A stretch of DNA of 64,000 bases from Phytophthora vignae f. sp. vignae (Eukaryota; Oomycota; Peronosporomycetes; Peronosporales; Peronosporaceae). The stretch's first letter is position 1, and each line of letters begins with the position of its first letter. The stretch lies in assembly GCA_016169955.1 (NCBI GenBank), contig JABJUM010000043.1, positions 124,001-188,000 on the forward strand, given 5' to 3'. Positions 10,848-19,639 of the stretch are shown piece after piece. Below the pieces are notes generated by a model. The model searched no databases. It was not told the DNA's origin and saw nothing but the letters and a program-made list of their open reading frames with translations. The position numbers and the translations under genes are program-made.

Positions 10848-11047
10848 TAGATTCGATCTTATAGACCAATCAGAGCGAGGTTACGCCGGCGACTCACATT
10901 TCACTCGCAAAGTCGAAATCCATCGACAACGGCGCGAGCTCTGGCGCCTCGGCTCTCGGGCCTCAAAGAGCAACTGGCGCATCGCCGAGCAAGCCGCAGG
11001 GTCTCCACGTCGACCGGAAGCATGCCTCCAAAGCGCAGCGCGCGTGG

Positions 11048-12640
11048 TGTAACGGGGTTACACACACAAGTGGCTACAGCCACTTGTAACTATAACAGAC
11101 GCGATGTCTGTTACAGTGCTGCTACAAACTATAGACGCACTCACGAATATGCTGTAGCAACCTGAATATTATGTTTTTTAATCTGATGTTCTGGTCAATA
11201 CGAGCTAAAACCAACATGATTAGAACCCACTATCGCTCTTGTGGCCGAGTCCGCAAATTAAGAAGTGTAGAAAATTTTGACAAAACCGGGGGTGTCCTAA
11301 ACTATAGACGCACTTTGACCAAATGTGTAATTTTTCAAACTTAAGAGCTCATTTTTGCAATTGCTGGACATATCCTCTATTATAGAGCCAAAAGCCACCT
11401 CAACGCAAAATCTGCGCGCTCAAAACATTTTTTCTTGCGTCGTGGGGGTTCCTACACATGCCAAAAAATATGAACCCATTTTGTATGGAGATGCGGACTC
11501 GGAGAGCTCTAGAAATGCATGGCAACGTAGATTTCATAGCCTAGCTGGTCTAATCTCTTTATTCACGTCTTGGCAACACACGCATACGCCCAAAAGTGAT
11601 AGTCTATGTAGATTCTTCGCCCAAACCTCCGGGGAGAAACCGGCATCATAACTCAAAGTTGCTACACTTAATGTTTGTATGGGCAGGATGATTTTGGGGG
11701 TGGTTTTCGAGATAGTCAAATTTGCCGGAGGTTTGGGCGAAGAATCTACATAGACTATCACTTTTGGGCGTATGCGTGTGTTGCCAAGACGTGAATAAAG
11801 AGATTAGACCAGCTAGGCTATGAAATCTACGTTGCCATGCATTTCTAGAGCTCTCCGAGTCCGCATCTCCATACAAAATGGGTTCATATTTTTTGGCATG
11901 TGTAGGAACCCCCACGACGCAAGAAAAAATGTTTTGAGCGCGCAGATTTTGCGTTGAGGTGGCTTTTGGCTCTATAATAGAGGATATGTCCAGCAATTGC
12001 AAAAATGAGCTCTTAAGTTTGAAAAATTACACATTTGGTCAAAGTGCGTCTATAGTTTAGGACACCCCCGGTTTTGTCAAAATTTTCTACACTTCTTAAT
12101 TTGCGGACTCGGCCACAGAGCGATAGTGGGTTCTAATCATGTTGGTTTTAGCTCGTATTGACCAGAACATCAGATTAAAAAACATAATATTCAGGTTGCT
12201 ACAGCAAATTCGTTAGTGCGTCTATAGTTTGTAGCAGCACTGTATAGGTACAAACACTTCCTCGGCCTTGATGTACGTTACATCAAGTGCCACATTCATT
12301 TACGGTCACCACGACGGGTGGCCCATAGACATTTAGGATTCCTATTGGTTGAAAGCAGCATCTTTTAACCAATGAGCGACATGCATAGCAGTGGAATTCT
12401 GCCAACCAGCCGTTGGCAGATTCCTAACTTAGAATATTACATTTAGAGGAAGTCAGAAAACATAAAACAAAAATATCAGTTCTCATTTTAACCCAAAAAC
12501 ATTATTTGGATCGTTTATTTAGATTAATCTATACTCGGAGGCCCGAGTATAATTAACTCTAGTTTAAACTAAGCTGCGCTTCCTCATACACGTGCGCATA
12601 CGTGTAAGCTGTTGTAGTGGGCCAAGGTAGGCCCATTACA
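11048..12640 (+). repeat. E2 5' LTR, interrupted by the palindromic element
   Basis: LTR sequence occupies 11048-11113 and 12245-12640 (462 bp). The interruption at 11114-12244 is the TA-flanked palindromic element plus the duplicated TA. The LTR is dense in perfect inverted repeats: CAAGTGGCT/AGCCACTTG (11067-11086), ATAACAGAC/GTCTGTTAT across the insertion point, CTTGATGT/ACATCAAG, TCTGCCAAC/GTTGGCAGA and TATACTCGG/CCGAGTATA. Confidence 0.92.
11114..12242. mobile_element. Giant palindromic Tc1/mariner-like non-autonomous element
   Basis: The 1129-bp insert is flanked by the dinucleotide TA (11112-11113 and 12243-12244); the uninterrupted sequence is preserved in the 3' LTR at 19660-19690, proving a TA target duplication. 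Both ends read CAGTGCTGCTACAAACTATA inward. The two arms (about 11114-11635 and 11722-12242) are near-perfect reverse complements, with only a few substitutions or indels seen in the outer 140 bp, and surround a unique centre of roughly 85 bp. Both arms therefore give the same 92-residue open translation on opposite strands, which I do not regard as a gene. No transposase is present. Confidence 0.88.
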
Positions 12641-12642
12641 CC

Positions 12643-12659
12643 TGGTAGCACTTGTAGTC
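12643..12659 (+). promoter_or_regulatory. E2 primer-binding site
   Basis: TGGTAGCACTTGTAGTC starts 2 nt after the 5' LTR. The identical 17 nt lies 2 nt inside the E3 5' LTR. TGG pairs with a tRNA CCA end; the first 8 nt fit an initiator-Met-like acceptor stem, but the tRNA is not identified here. Confidence 0.75.
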
Positions 12660-12724
12660 CGTCCAACGACCGACTAAGTTGAGTTCGTACGTTACCGCAC
12701 GAACACGGAGCCGAGAACCTTCCC

Positions 12725-13744
12725 ATGGATACCGAGGTGCCCATGGAAAGCTCCACGACGCCTGCAACCCATGTTGCACGCGCTGACTGCCCCCACCTGT
12801 CAGACCCAGAGTGGGAGGCCCTCCAACGACTGTCAACAGTCATTGGTGAGGCGGCTGTAGCTACGATGCTGCGTACGCTAACGCCGACAGAGCAACACGG
12901 TGTTGCTCTGGGCTTCATCTTGAAGGAGCAGCGAGATGTTGCTGCCACTACCGCGGTGTCGTCGGGGACGACACCACGCGCGCAATCACTGAAGCTCAAC
13001 GCGAGTAACTACGTAGGAAGAGAGGGTGAGCCTCTCCTCCGTTGGCTTGTCGAACTCGACACTGCCATTGCGGCTAGACGTATCGTCGACCCGTTGTCGA
13101 AGGTCGCGTTCGCCATGTCCTGTCTTGGCGGACGTGCGAGGAGTTGGGCGTACGGACGCCGACTCTCAGACCCTACGTGCTTCAGCACGTACGAGGTGTT
13201 CAAGGAGGAGCTCAGACAAGCGTTTGAGCCCCCGCAGAATGAGTTCCGGTCGAGGGCGGAGTTCCTCGACCTGCAGCAGGGCAAGCATGACGTCCATGCT
13301 TACGCTCAGAGAGCACGGTACTTGGTCTCGAACATCGTGACCAACCCGATTGACGAGGCGACCAAGGTCGTCACGTTCATGAAGGGACTGAGAGATGGGC
13401 CTGTGAAGACCTATCTCTTCCGTGAGTACCCGAGTACTCTCGAAGCTGCGATCACTCTTGCCATGCAAGAGGAGTTTAGCCTGCGGCAGGCTAAAATACA
13501 TGCACACGTACCGAGGCCGCAACCGCGCCCGGTAGTGAGGACGGGAGGGCCAGAACCAATGGACCTCTCGAGCGCTGCCACTGCTGGACCCCAGCAGTCG
13601 CAGGGAACCAATGTGCGATGCTACCGTTGCGGTAGGATCGGTCACTTTGCTCGAGAGTGCACGGCTCCCGTGCACCAGCAGGGTGGCTATCGCGGCGGTG
13701 CCGGGCACAGTCGCAATCAAACAAAAAACGCTGGACGCCAGTAG
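12725..13744 (+). CDS. gag: E2 Gag
   Basis: The 339-residue structural protein starts at the first ATG after the primer-binding site. It has a retrotransposon-gag capsid domain (about residues 95-235; RWLVELDTAIAARR, GGRARSWAYGRR, EELRQAFEPP, LQQGKHDVHAYAQRARYL, MKGLRDGPVKTYLF) and one CCHC zinc knuckle (CYRCGRIGHFAREC, about 297-310). It ends at a TAG inside a hairpin, 15 nt after a slippery heptamer, so Pol is expected as a -1 frameshift fusion. About 30% related to the E3 Gag by impression. Confidence 0.95.
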   Translation: MDTEVPMESSTTPATHVARADCPHLSDPEWEALQRLSTVIGEAAVATMLRTLTPTEQHGVALGFILKEQRDVAATTAVSSGTTPRAQSLKLNASNYVGREGEPLLRWLVELDTAIAARRIVDPLSKVAFAMSCLGGRARSWAYGRRLSDPTCFSTYEVFKEELRQAFEPPQNEFRSRAEFLDLQQGKHDVHAYAQRARYLVSNIVTNPIDEATKVVTFMKGLRDGPVKTYLFREYPSTLEAAITLAMQEEFSLRQAKIHAHVPRPQPRPVVRTGGPEPMDLSSAATAGPQQSQGTNVRCYRCGRIGHFARECTAPVHQQGGYRGGAGHSRNQTKNAGRQ

Positions 13745-16700
13745 GCGCGGGGCGCCCTACTGGTAATGCACTTCCGCGTGTTGGACACGCGACACTGAGG
13801 ACTGCAGCCCCCAGTGAGGTTGACTCTCACTGCAAGAACCAAGATGACAAGCATGACCCTGTCATCCTGAAAGTGATGTCGACGAGAGCAAGAGACTCTC
13901 GTCGTGCTTTGGTAGACTCCGGCGCGTCGAAGAATTTTGTTCGACTGCGAAGTCTATCAATGCTTGACTTCGAGGATTTGAAGATACCTCGAAGTATGTT
14001 GGAAGTACGCTTGGCGACAGGTGTCGTCGTCAAGACCGAGAAGCGCATGGTACGCGTGCGCTTCACATACAAAGGTCGAGCGTTTGTCGAAACCTTTATC
14101 GTCCTGGACCTGAACGATAAGTTCGACATGGTATTGGGCATGCCGTGGCTCGCACGGCATGATCCGGTAATCGATTGGGAGAAGCGCACTCTTGTGCGCT
14201 TCGGTCGCGAAAGCGGAACAGAGAGCGATGCCCCTGTTACCGCCCCACACGCACCAACCGGTGCGCGCGATTCCCCAGTCGAGACAGCACCTAACGCTGC
14301 TGTCCCGGAGCACCCTGGACGCGCGCGAGCGCGCGCGCAGGAACACGTAGCGTCGGCGTTGCCGCCGACGGCTAGCGAAGAAAAAGTGTTGACCTCGGAG
14401 GTCGACACTCGCTTTTCACCGAATCAAGGACAGTCTCCGGCCTCAAGCGGCGCGGATGACGTAAGCGAGTCACACGCTTCGGCTGAAGAGGCCGATGCGA
14501 ACCTGATTGGGCAGGACCTGGCCAATAACATTGGCCAGGGAGAGAGAACGCCGCCGACTCCGGGAGTCGATGGCATGGATGAATTCGATTCGTCGGCTCT
14601 GGGAGCCGACGCACCCTCCATATTGGGGGTCTCCGCCAATGGAAGGCGTCGAGGTGTTGAAGTCACGTCGGTTCCGGGAACCGACGCTGCGAGAAGAAAT
14701 TCCGCATCGACTCTGGGAGTCGACGCACCCTTTGTAACGAAGGGCTCCGCCAATAACAGGCGTCGAGGTGAAGATGGCGTGTCGGCTCCGGGAGTCGACG
14801 CTGCAGGCGGTGCGGACGGTTGCAAACGTCCCGCACCGGAAAAACTTGCATGCTGTCGTGCAGCTGGGCTGCACGACGAAGCGCCGGGCGACCAAGCCGG
14901 GCTTGAAGTCGCTCGCCCGCGGGATGAACCCGCCGGCGGTATTAAAAAAGAACACCCGTCCACGGCTGGGCCTGGACGAGGTCAAGAGTCTAGCGGAGCC
15001 GGGCTCCGCAAGACGAGAAGACGGCGCATGCGAAGGTCGCTGCGCAAGTCTCGGCCAGGGGCAGAGACGCTACAAGAAATGTCTGCCGGGCAGACGGAGG
15101 CAGAGAAGCCGGACGTCGAGACGTTGAACGTCTTGACGCGTACCTGTGCCGGATTCCGGTACAGGGAGATGACTCTCGCTAATCCTCCGACACAAGCGTC
15201 GGAGTTGACTTCGCTTCCAGTCATGAGCTGGAAGCGCTTCGCGCGTGACTTGCACGATGGACGCATCGAGCAAATATGCATTCTCTCGGACGCCGAGAGA
15301 ACGAAGAGCGAGAATGAAGAACTGAGGCAGTTCTCCATGGAGAGCACCACTGAGAGTGAAGACACTCTCAGTGCCAAGACGAAGAAGGAACGCTTTGAAG
15401 AACAGAGCTGGGACTCGCTGAAGTCGAGTCCCTACTACGAGATTCTACGGGAGTACGCGGACGTACTTCCGGAAGAGATCCCTGCGGAGCTTCCGCAGGA
15501 CAAGGGCATTCAGCACGAGATTGATCTCGTGCCGGGCACGAAATACTGTATCACGCGGCAGTGGCCACTGCCGCGAGTGCAGGTCAAGGCGATCGACGAC
15601 TTCTTCGAAAGTCGTCGCAAAGCTGGACAAGTGCGGGAATCGAAGTCCCCGCACAGTGCTCCGACGTTCTGTGTCAAGAAGCCACAGGGCGGCTGGCGCA
15701 TCGTTCATGCGTACAATAAGCTGAACGATGCGACGATACCGGCGCAGACACCGATACCGCGAAAAGATGTTATCATCGATTCGATGGCCAGGAGCACCGT
15801 CTACAGTGCTCTTGATCTGCGCGATGGGTTCTATCAGATCCTAATGCGTGAGAGCGATATCCCGCTCACGGCTGTGAGCACGCCGAGTGGCATGCTCTGG
15901 GAGTGGCTAGTGATGCCGCAGGGTCTGAAGAACGCCCCTGCGACCTTCAACAGGTGCGTGACGCACTTGTTGCGCTCGGTGCGCGACTTCGCACCGAGCT
16001 ACTTCGATGACGTGTTCGTCCACAGCCGTGCTGCGGACGGGATGAGCGACGTTGAGATGCACAAGGTGCATCTCCGGAAGCTGCTTGCGCTCATGCGCAA
16101 GCACAAGCTCTACGCGAACCTGAAGAAGTGCATCTTCGGGGCGAGCGAGATACCCGTGCTCGGGTGTCTCGTTGGGAAACATGGTGTCCGCCCTGACCCT
16201 GAAAAGGTCAGAGTGATCAACGAGTGGCCGACTCCGTCGAACGTCAAGGAACTGCGGCAGTTCCTTGGCTTGGCCATGTACTTGTGCAAGTACGTGAAGG
16301 ACTACGCGGGCACAATACGCCCGCTGTCACAGCTCCTGAAGAAGGATGCCGAGTGGAATTGGACTGCTGACTGTCAGCAGGCCTTCGTTGCAGTCAAGCG
16401 GGGCTTGACTGAGGCGCCGATCTTGGCGGTGGCCGACCAAGATCGCCCATTCCACGTAGTGTGCGACGCATCCGACTTTGCGATCGGATGTGCGTTGATG
16501 CAGCACGATCACGAGGGCCGTGATCGTGTCGTCTACTACCAATCGCGTCAGCTGAAACCTGCTGAGCGCAACTACCCGGTGCATGACAAGGAGCTCCTTG
16601 CCATGAAGTATGCACTCGCGAAGTTCCGAGTGTACTTACTCGGAAGCGAACCCTTCGTGGTCTACACAGACCACGCATCATTGCGTACGGCTGTCAAGTC

Positions 16701-18891
16701 GCCACACATCTCGCAGCGTATGGCGAGATGGCTTTCGTTCTTTGCGGAATACAACTTCCGGGTTGAGTACAAACCCGGAAGCCTCAATGTGGTGGCCGAC
16801 GCGTTATCGCGTCGACCTGACTACGCTTCAGCTGATGCCGACGTCAATGCCATTAACGCCATGCAATCGAGCACTCCCACGTCGTCACTGTTGGACGACG
16901 TGAAGACCGCGTACGCGCACGACGCGGACGCGAAGCTCTTGCTGGCCTACGGCTCAGCGCCTTCTGACAAAGCTCGTCAGAAGCTGCCGAAGCATCTTCG
17001 TGCTCGTGCACACCGTTATCGGGTGCACGATGGGTTACTACTCTACAGTGCCGTCGACGACAACGCGGTCCGCGTTGTCGTGCCCAACGATCATGATCTG
17101 CGCCTCAGGATCATGTATGAGTATCATGATGCACCGACTACGGGACATCCGGGCCGTGAGAAGACGTACGTCCTTCTCACGCGCGACTTCTACTGGGCCC
17201 ACCAGTACAAGTGGGTGCGCAAGTACGTCCGTGCTTGCGAGGTATGCCAACGTGTGAAGCCTGCGCCGTTCGCGCAGGCTCCCTTGCAGTCACTACCGAC
17301 TCCGTCGGAGTGTTGGCAGTCCATGTCTTTGGACTTCGTGTTCGGTCTTCCCCCGGACAGCCAGGGGAACACGGGAGTTGTGGTCTTTGTTGACCGCTTC
17401 AGCAAGATGGTGCATCTTGCTGCGGTACCCGCTGAAGTGACTGCGAAGCAGACGGCACGTCTGTTCGTTGACATGGTGTTCAAACACCATGGCATGCCGA
17501 TCGACATTGTGTCGGATCGAGACCCGCGTTTCACAGCACATCTGTGGCAAGAAGTGTTCACACTTCTTGGGAGTCAGCTTTCAATGTCGACTGCGGACCA
17601 TCCGCAGACGGATGGGCAGACCGAGCGCGTGAATCGCGTGCTCGTCGACATACTCAAGAGCTACGCTCACTCGTTCCAACACTGGAGCGAGTGCCTGTCG
17701 ATGGCAGAGTTCGCCATCAACAACTCGGTGCATGCCTCGACCGGGCATAGACCGTTCTACGTGAATGCCTTGCGGCACCCACGCCCCCCGAGCCTGCTCG
17801 GGATGGTGGCTCCTTCCTTAAGTGGGGTAGGATCTACGGCCGCAACACAGCAGCCGCAGAATGCCGCTGACACTTGCACAGTGTCAGCCGCGACTACGCG
17901 CAAGAAGAAGAAGCATGCGTCTGTGCAGGGCACAGACGCCGACAAGAAACAGAAGAGCAATAAGAACGACGTGTCTGTGCGAGGCACAGACACCGCGAAG
18001 ACCAACGCAGGGGCCGAGCCTACTACTACAGGCGAGCTGAACGAGTTCAGCTCGGACGCAATTGCATTCGTGCAGTGCAGACAAGCCGTCATTCGGTTTG
18101 TCCAAGACGCTATTGCAGCTTCTGTCGATCGACAGAAGCTGAACGCAGACAACATTGGCAGGGGCAACACAAATGAATTCAAGAAGGGTTCATTGGTTTT
18201 GTTAGCTACTCAAAACCTGCCTAAACATGCAGTCTCCGACTTCGGGGCGAGTAAGCTCGCTCCGCGCTTCATCGGGCCGTTCACAGTGTTGGCACGGCAT
18301 GGCAACGCTTACACGCTAGACATCCCGTCTAGCATGCGCCTCCACCCGACCTTTTACGCCGGGCGGCTGAAGCCATACCGGCAGCACGAGCCAGCTAGCT
18401 CGGCTGACCCGAGGCGCGAGCCGAACCCTTCTCCAGCGCGCGAACGCGCTGGCCCAAACGCTCAACACGACCCCCAATGTCGGCGGAGACGTCAGACGCG
18501 GTCTGCGTGGCCTGAGCGACTTGAGCCCTCAGGTTTGCAATCTCCTGCCTCAGAGCAGCGAAGTCGCTGCTCTGAAGCCGCTCCACGGCACCAACTCGGT
18601 CCTCGAGAGACGGAGGCCCAAAGTCAACCCCAGGTTGACCATACCCGGGGCGTGTTCCCACCACCGCCGCCTCCGATCCGTGACGCCCACGGCTCAACAC
18701 GTTGGATTGTTGAGCGTATTGTCGACCATAGTATCCCGAAAACGAACCGGCACCCGGTTCGTTATCGTATTCGTTGGAGAGGGTTTCCGCCCCACCAAGA
18801 TACATGGGAGCCGCGGGACGTCCTGCTGCAGGACGTTCCGGAAATGGTGAGGGCGTACGAAGCCCACCACGCACTGCCGGAGCGAAGGTAG
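13657..18891 (+). CDS. pol: E2 Pol polyprotein with chromodomain
   Basis: The intact frame of 1744 codons is probably entered by -1 frameshifting at 13729, so the first 25 or so codons are not used. Order: aspartic protease (DSGASKNF, about residue 87), a 400-residue low-complexity linker with repeated (G)VDA/RRRG motifs, reverse transcriptase (about 625-880, catalytic YFDDVF near 781), RNase H (CDASDFAIG near 935; TDHASL), zinc-binding integrase (HPGREK ... CEVC near 1161-1190), integrase core (Asp in SLDFVFG near 1223, Asp in SDRDPRF near 1283, Glu in TDGQTERVNRV), and a C-terminal chromodomain (WIVERIVDHS ... RYRIRWRGF ... TWEP, about 1681-1730). This is a chromovirus layout; the chromodomain would tether integration to chromatin marks. 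The last 497 bp overlap the antisense ORF. Confidence 0.95.
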   Translation: MHGSRAPAGWLSRRCRAQSQSNKKRWTPVGAGRPTGNALPRVGHATLRTAAPSEVDSHCKNQDDKHDPVILKVMSTRARDSRRALVDSGASKNFVRLRSLSMLDFEDLKIPRSMLEVRLATGVVVKTEKRMVRVRFTYKGRAFVETFIVLDLNDKFDMVLGMPWLARHDPVIDWEKRTLVRFGRESGTESDAPVTAPHAPTGARDSPVETAPNAAVPEHPGRARARAQEHVASALPPTASEEKVLTSEVDTRFSPNQGQSPASSGADDVSESHASAEEADANLIGQDLANNIGQGERTPPTPGVDGMDEFDSSALGADAPSILGVSANGRRRGVEVTSVPGTDAARRNSASTLGVDAPFVTKGSANNRRRGEDGVSAPGVDAAGGADGCKRPAPEKLACCRAAGLHDEAPGDQAGLEVARPRDEPAGGIKKEHPSTAGPGRGQESSGAGLRKTRRRRMRRSLRKSRPGAETLQEMSAGQTEAEKPDVETLNVLTRTCAGFRYREMTLANPPTQASELTSLPVMSWKRFARDLHDGRIEQICILSDAERTKSENEELRQFSMESTTESEDTLSAKTKKERFEEQSWDSLKSSPYYEILREYADVLPEEIPAELPQDKGIQHEIDLVPGTKYCITRQWPLPRVQVKAIDDFFESRRKAGQVRESKSPHSAPTFCVKKPQGGWRIVHAYNKLNDATIPAQTPIPRKDVIIDSMARSTVYSALDLRDGFYQILMRESDIPLTAVSTPSGMLWEWLVMPQGLKNAPATFNRCVTHLLRSVRDFAPSYFDDVFVHSRAADGMSDVEMHKVHLRKLLALMRKHKLYANLKKCIFGASEIPVLGCLVGKHGVRPDPEKVRVINEWPTPSNVKELRQFLGLAMYLCKYVKDYAGTIRPLSQLLKKDAEWNWTADCQQAFVAVKRGLTEAPILAVADQDRPFHVVCDASDFAIGCALMQHDHEGRDRVVYYQSRQLKPAERNYPVHDKELLAMKYALAKFRVYLLGSEPFVVYTDHASLRTAVKSPHISQRMARWLSFFAEYNFRVEYKPGSLNVVADALSRRPDYASADADVNAINAMQSSTPTSSLLDDVKTAYAHDADAKLLLAYGSAPSDKARQKLPKHLRARAHRYRVHDGLLLYSAVDDNAVRVVVPNDHDLRLRIMYEYHDAPTTGHPGREKTYVLLTRDFYWAHQYKWVRKYVRACEVCQRVKPAPFAQAPLQSLPTPSECWQSMSLDFVFGLPPDSQGNTGVVVFVDRFSKMVHLAAVPAEVTAKQTARLFVDMVFKHHGMPIDIVSDRDPRFTAHLWQEVFTLLGSQLSMSTADHPQTDGQTERVNRVLVDILKSYAHSFQHWSECLSMAEFAINNSVHASTGHRPFYVNALRHPRPPSLLGMVAPSLSGVGSTAATQQPQNAADTCTVSAATTRKKKKHASVQGTDADKKQKSNKNDVSVRGTDTAKTNAGAEPTTTGELNEFSSDAIAFVQCRQAVIRFVQDAIAASVDRQKLNADNIGRGNTNEFKKGSLVLLATQNLPKHAVSDFGASKLAPRFIGPFTVLARHGNAYTLDIPSSMRLHPTFYAGRLKPYRQHEPASSADPRREPNPSPARERAGPNAQHDPQCRRRRQTRSAWPERLEPSGLQSPASEQRSRCSEAAPRHQLGPRETEAQSQPQVDHTRGVFPPPPPPIRDAHGSTRWIVERIVDHSIPKTNRHPVRYRIRWRGFPPHQDTWEPRDVLLQDVPEMVRAYEAHHALPERR
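13723..13763 (+). promoter_or_regulatory. E2 -1 ribosomal frameshift cassette (A AAA AAC plus hairpin)
   Basis: The gag frame reads ACA AAA AAC, giving the canonical slippery heptamer A_AAA_AAC at 13723-13729. After an 8-nt spacer comes a stem-loop, CCAGTAGG-CGC pairing with GCGCCCTACTGG (13738-13763, one bulged base). The gag stop TAG (13742-13744) sits inside the stem. The pol frame is -1 relative to gag and is open across the slip site, as required. E3 has the homologous hairpin at the same place. Confidence 0.82.
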
Positions 18892-19438
18892 TGCGAGCGC
18901 TGTGGTCACCCGCAGCGCTCGAAGCACCACGCTCGTCGCGTTCCTCGCGTGCCAGGAACTTGGCACGGAGATCCTTGAGACTCGCAGGTACACGGATCGT
19001 CGTGTACCCGTTTAGGTCGCGGTCGCTCAAGCGCGCCGCACCCGGAAGACACAACGTGCACTGCTGGTCTTCGGGCACAGCGCACGGAACACCTGCATCC
19101 ACAGAAGATCTGTGGAGCTGCTCTAGCCTCCCACGCGTCGAGAACGTCTCGAAGCGCTCACGGGCATGCTTAACCCGCTCACGGTAAGCTGCCGGATTCT
19201 TGTTGAAGTTCTCAACAAAGGCATTCCAACTTTGACAAAGTGCCTGCCACTCAGGCACTTTGCTGCGAGAAGAGGTCTTCTTGCTAGAGTAATATCGGAG
19301 CTCATGGAAGAGTCCGATGTAGTAGTCGCGCCTTTGATCCGTCATCGGATCAAAGTGCTGTCCCTCCGCCACAGCATCATCCACAATCGCGCTGCATACG
19401 TACAGCGGGATAGTATTCGGTGGCACGGAGTTGCCCAC
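18395..19438 (-). CDS. E2 antisense ORF, N-terminus damaged
   Basis: This 347-codon stretch faces pol and overlaps its chromodomain end by 497 bp. It has no ATG near its start; the same frame continues upstream past a TGA (about 19488-19490) into Ser/Arg/Ala-rich sequence reaching the truncated 3' LTR at 19640, so the original start was probably lost with the LTR edge. Visible parts: a Myb/trihelix-like or gag-like helical region (RRDYYIGLFHELRYY ... WQALCQSWNAFVENFNKN), a short Cys pair, a Gly/Pro/Tyr-rich segment, and a C-terminal coiled coil (GAVERLQSSDFAALRQEIAN). The order (basic/low-complexity, globular, coiled coil) matches the E3 antisense ORF although identity is weak. Function unknown. 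Confidence 0.55.
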   Translation of the reverse strand: MGNSVPPNTIPLYVCSAIVDDAVAEGQHFDPMTDQRRDYYIGLFHELRYYSSKKTSSRSKVPEWQALCQSWNAFVENFNKNPAAYRERVKHARERFETFSTRGRLEQLHRSSVDAGVPCAVPEDQQCTLCLPGAARLSDRDLNGYTTIRVPASLKDLRAKFLAREERDERGASSAAGDHSARTTFAPAVRGGLRTPSPFPERPAAGRPAAPMYLGGAETLSNEYDNEPGAGSFSGYYGRQYAQQSNVLSRGRHGSEAAVVGTRPGYGQPGVDFGPPSLEDRVGAVERLQSSDFAALRQEIANLRAQVAQATQTASDVSADIGGRVERLGQRVRALEKGSARASGQPS

Positions 19439-19639
19439 CCGTGCCGCGATCTCCGTCGCGGACGGAATCCACGGATCGCGCGCTGCTCATGCAGCGCGCG
19501 GAGAACTTGAAGTCGCCACGGCGCGTGGTGAGCTCAACGCCCCAGCAGCAGAGAGCGGAGTCTCACCTGCGCTTCGCGAAAGCTTCGAGCTCGAAGCGTC
19601 CGAGTCGTCTTCCTCACGAGGGCGTCTCGACCCGGCATG

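Noticed and set aside
11355..12002. Two identical 92-codon ORFs on opposite strands as duplicated genes
   Set aside because: They are the two arms of the same palindrome; no start context or domain.
18395..19438. Independent host gene downstream of E2 pol
   Set aside because: It lies wholly inside E2 between pol and the 3' LTR and has a counterpart in E3, so it belongs to the element.
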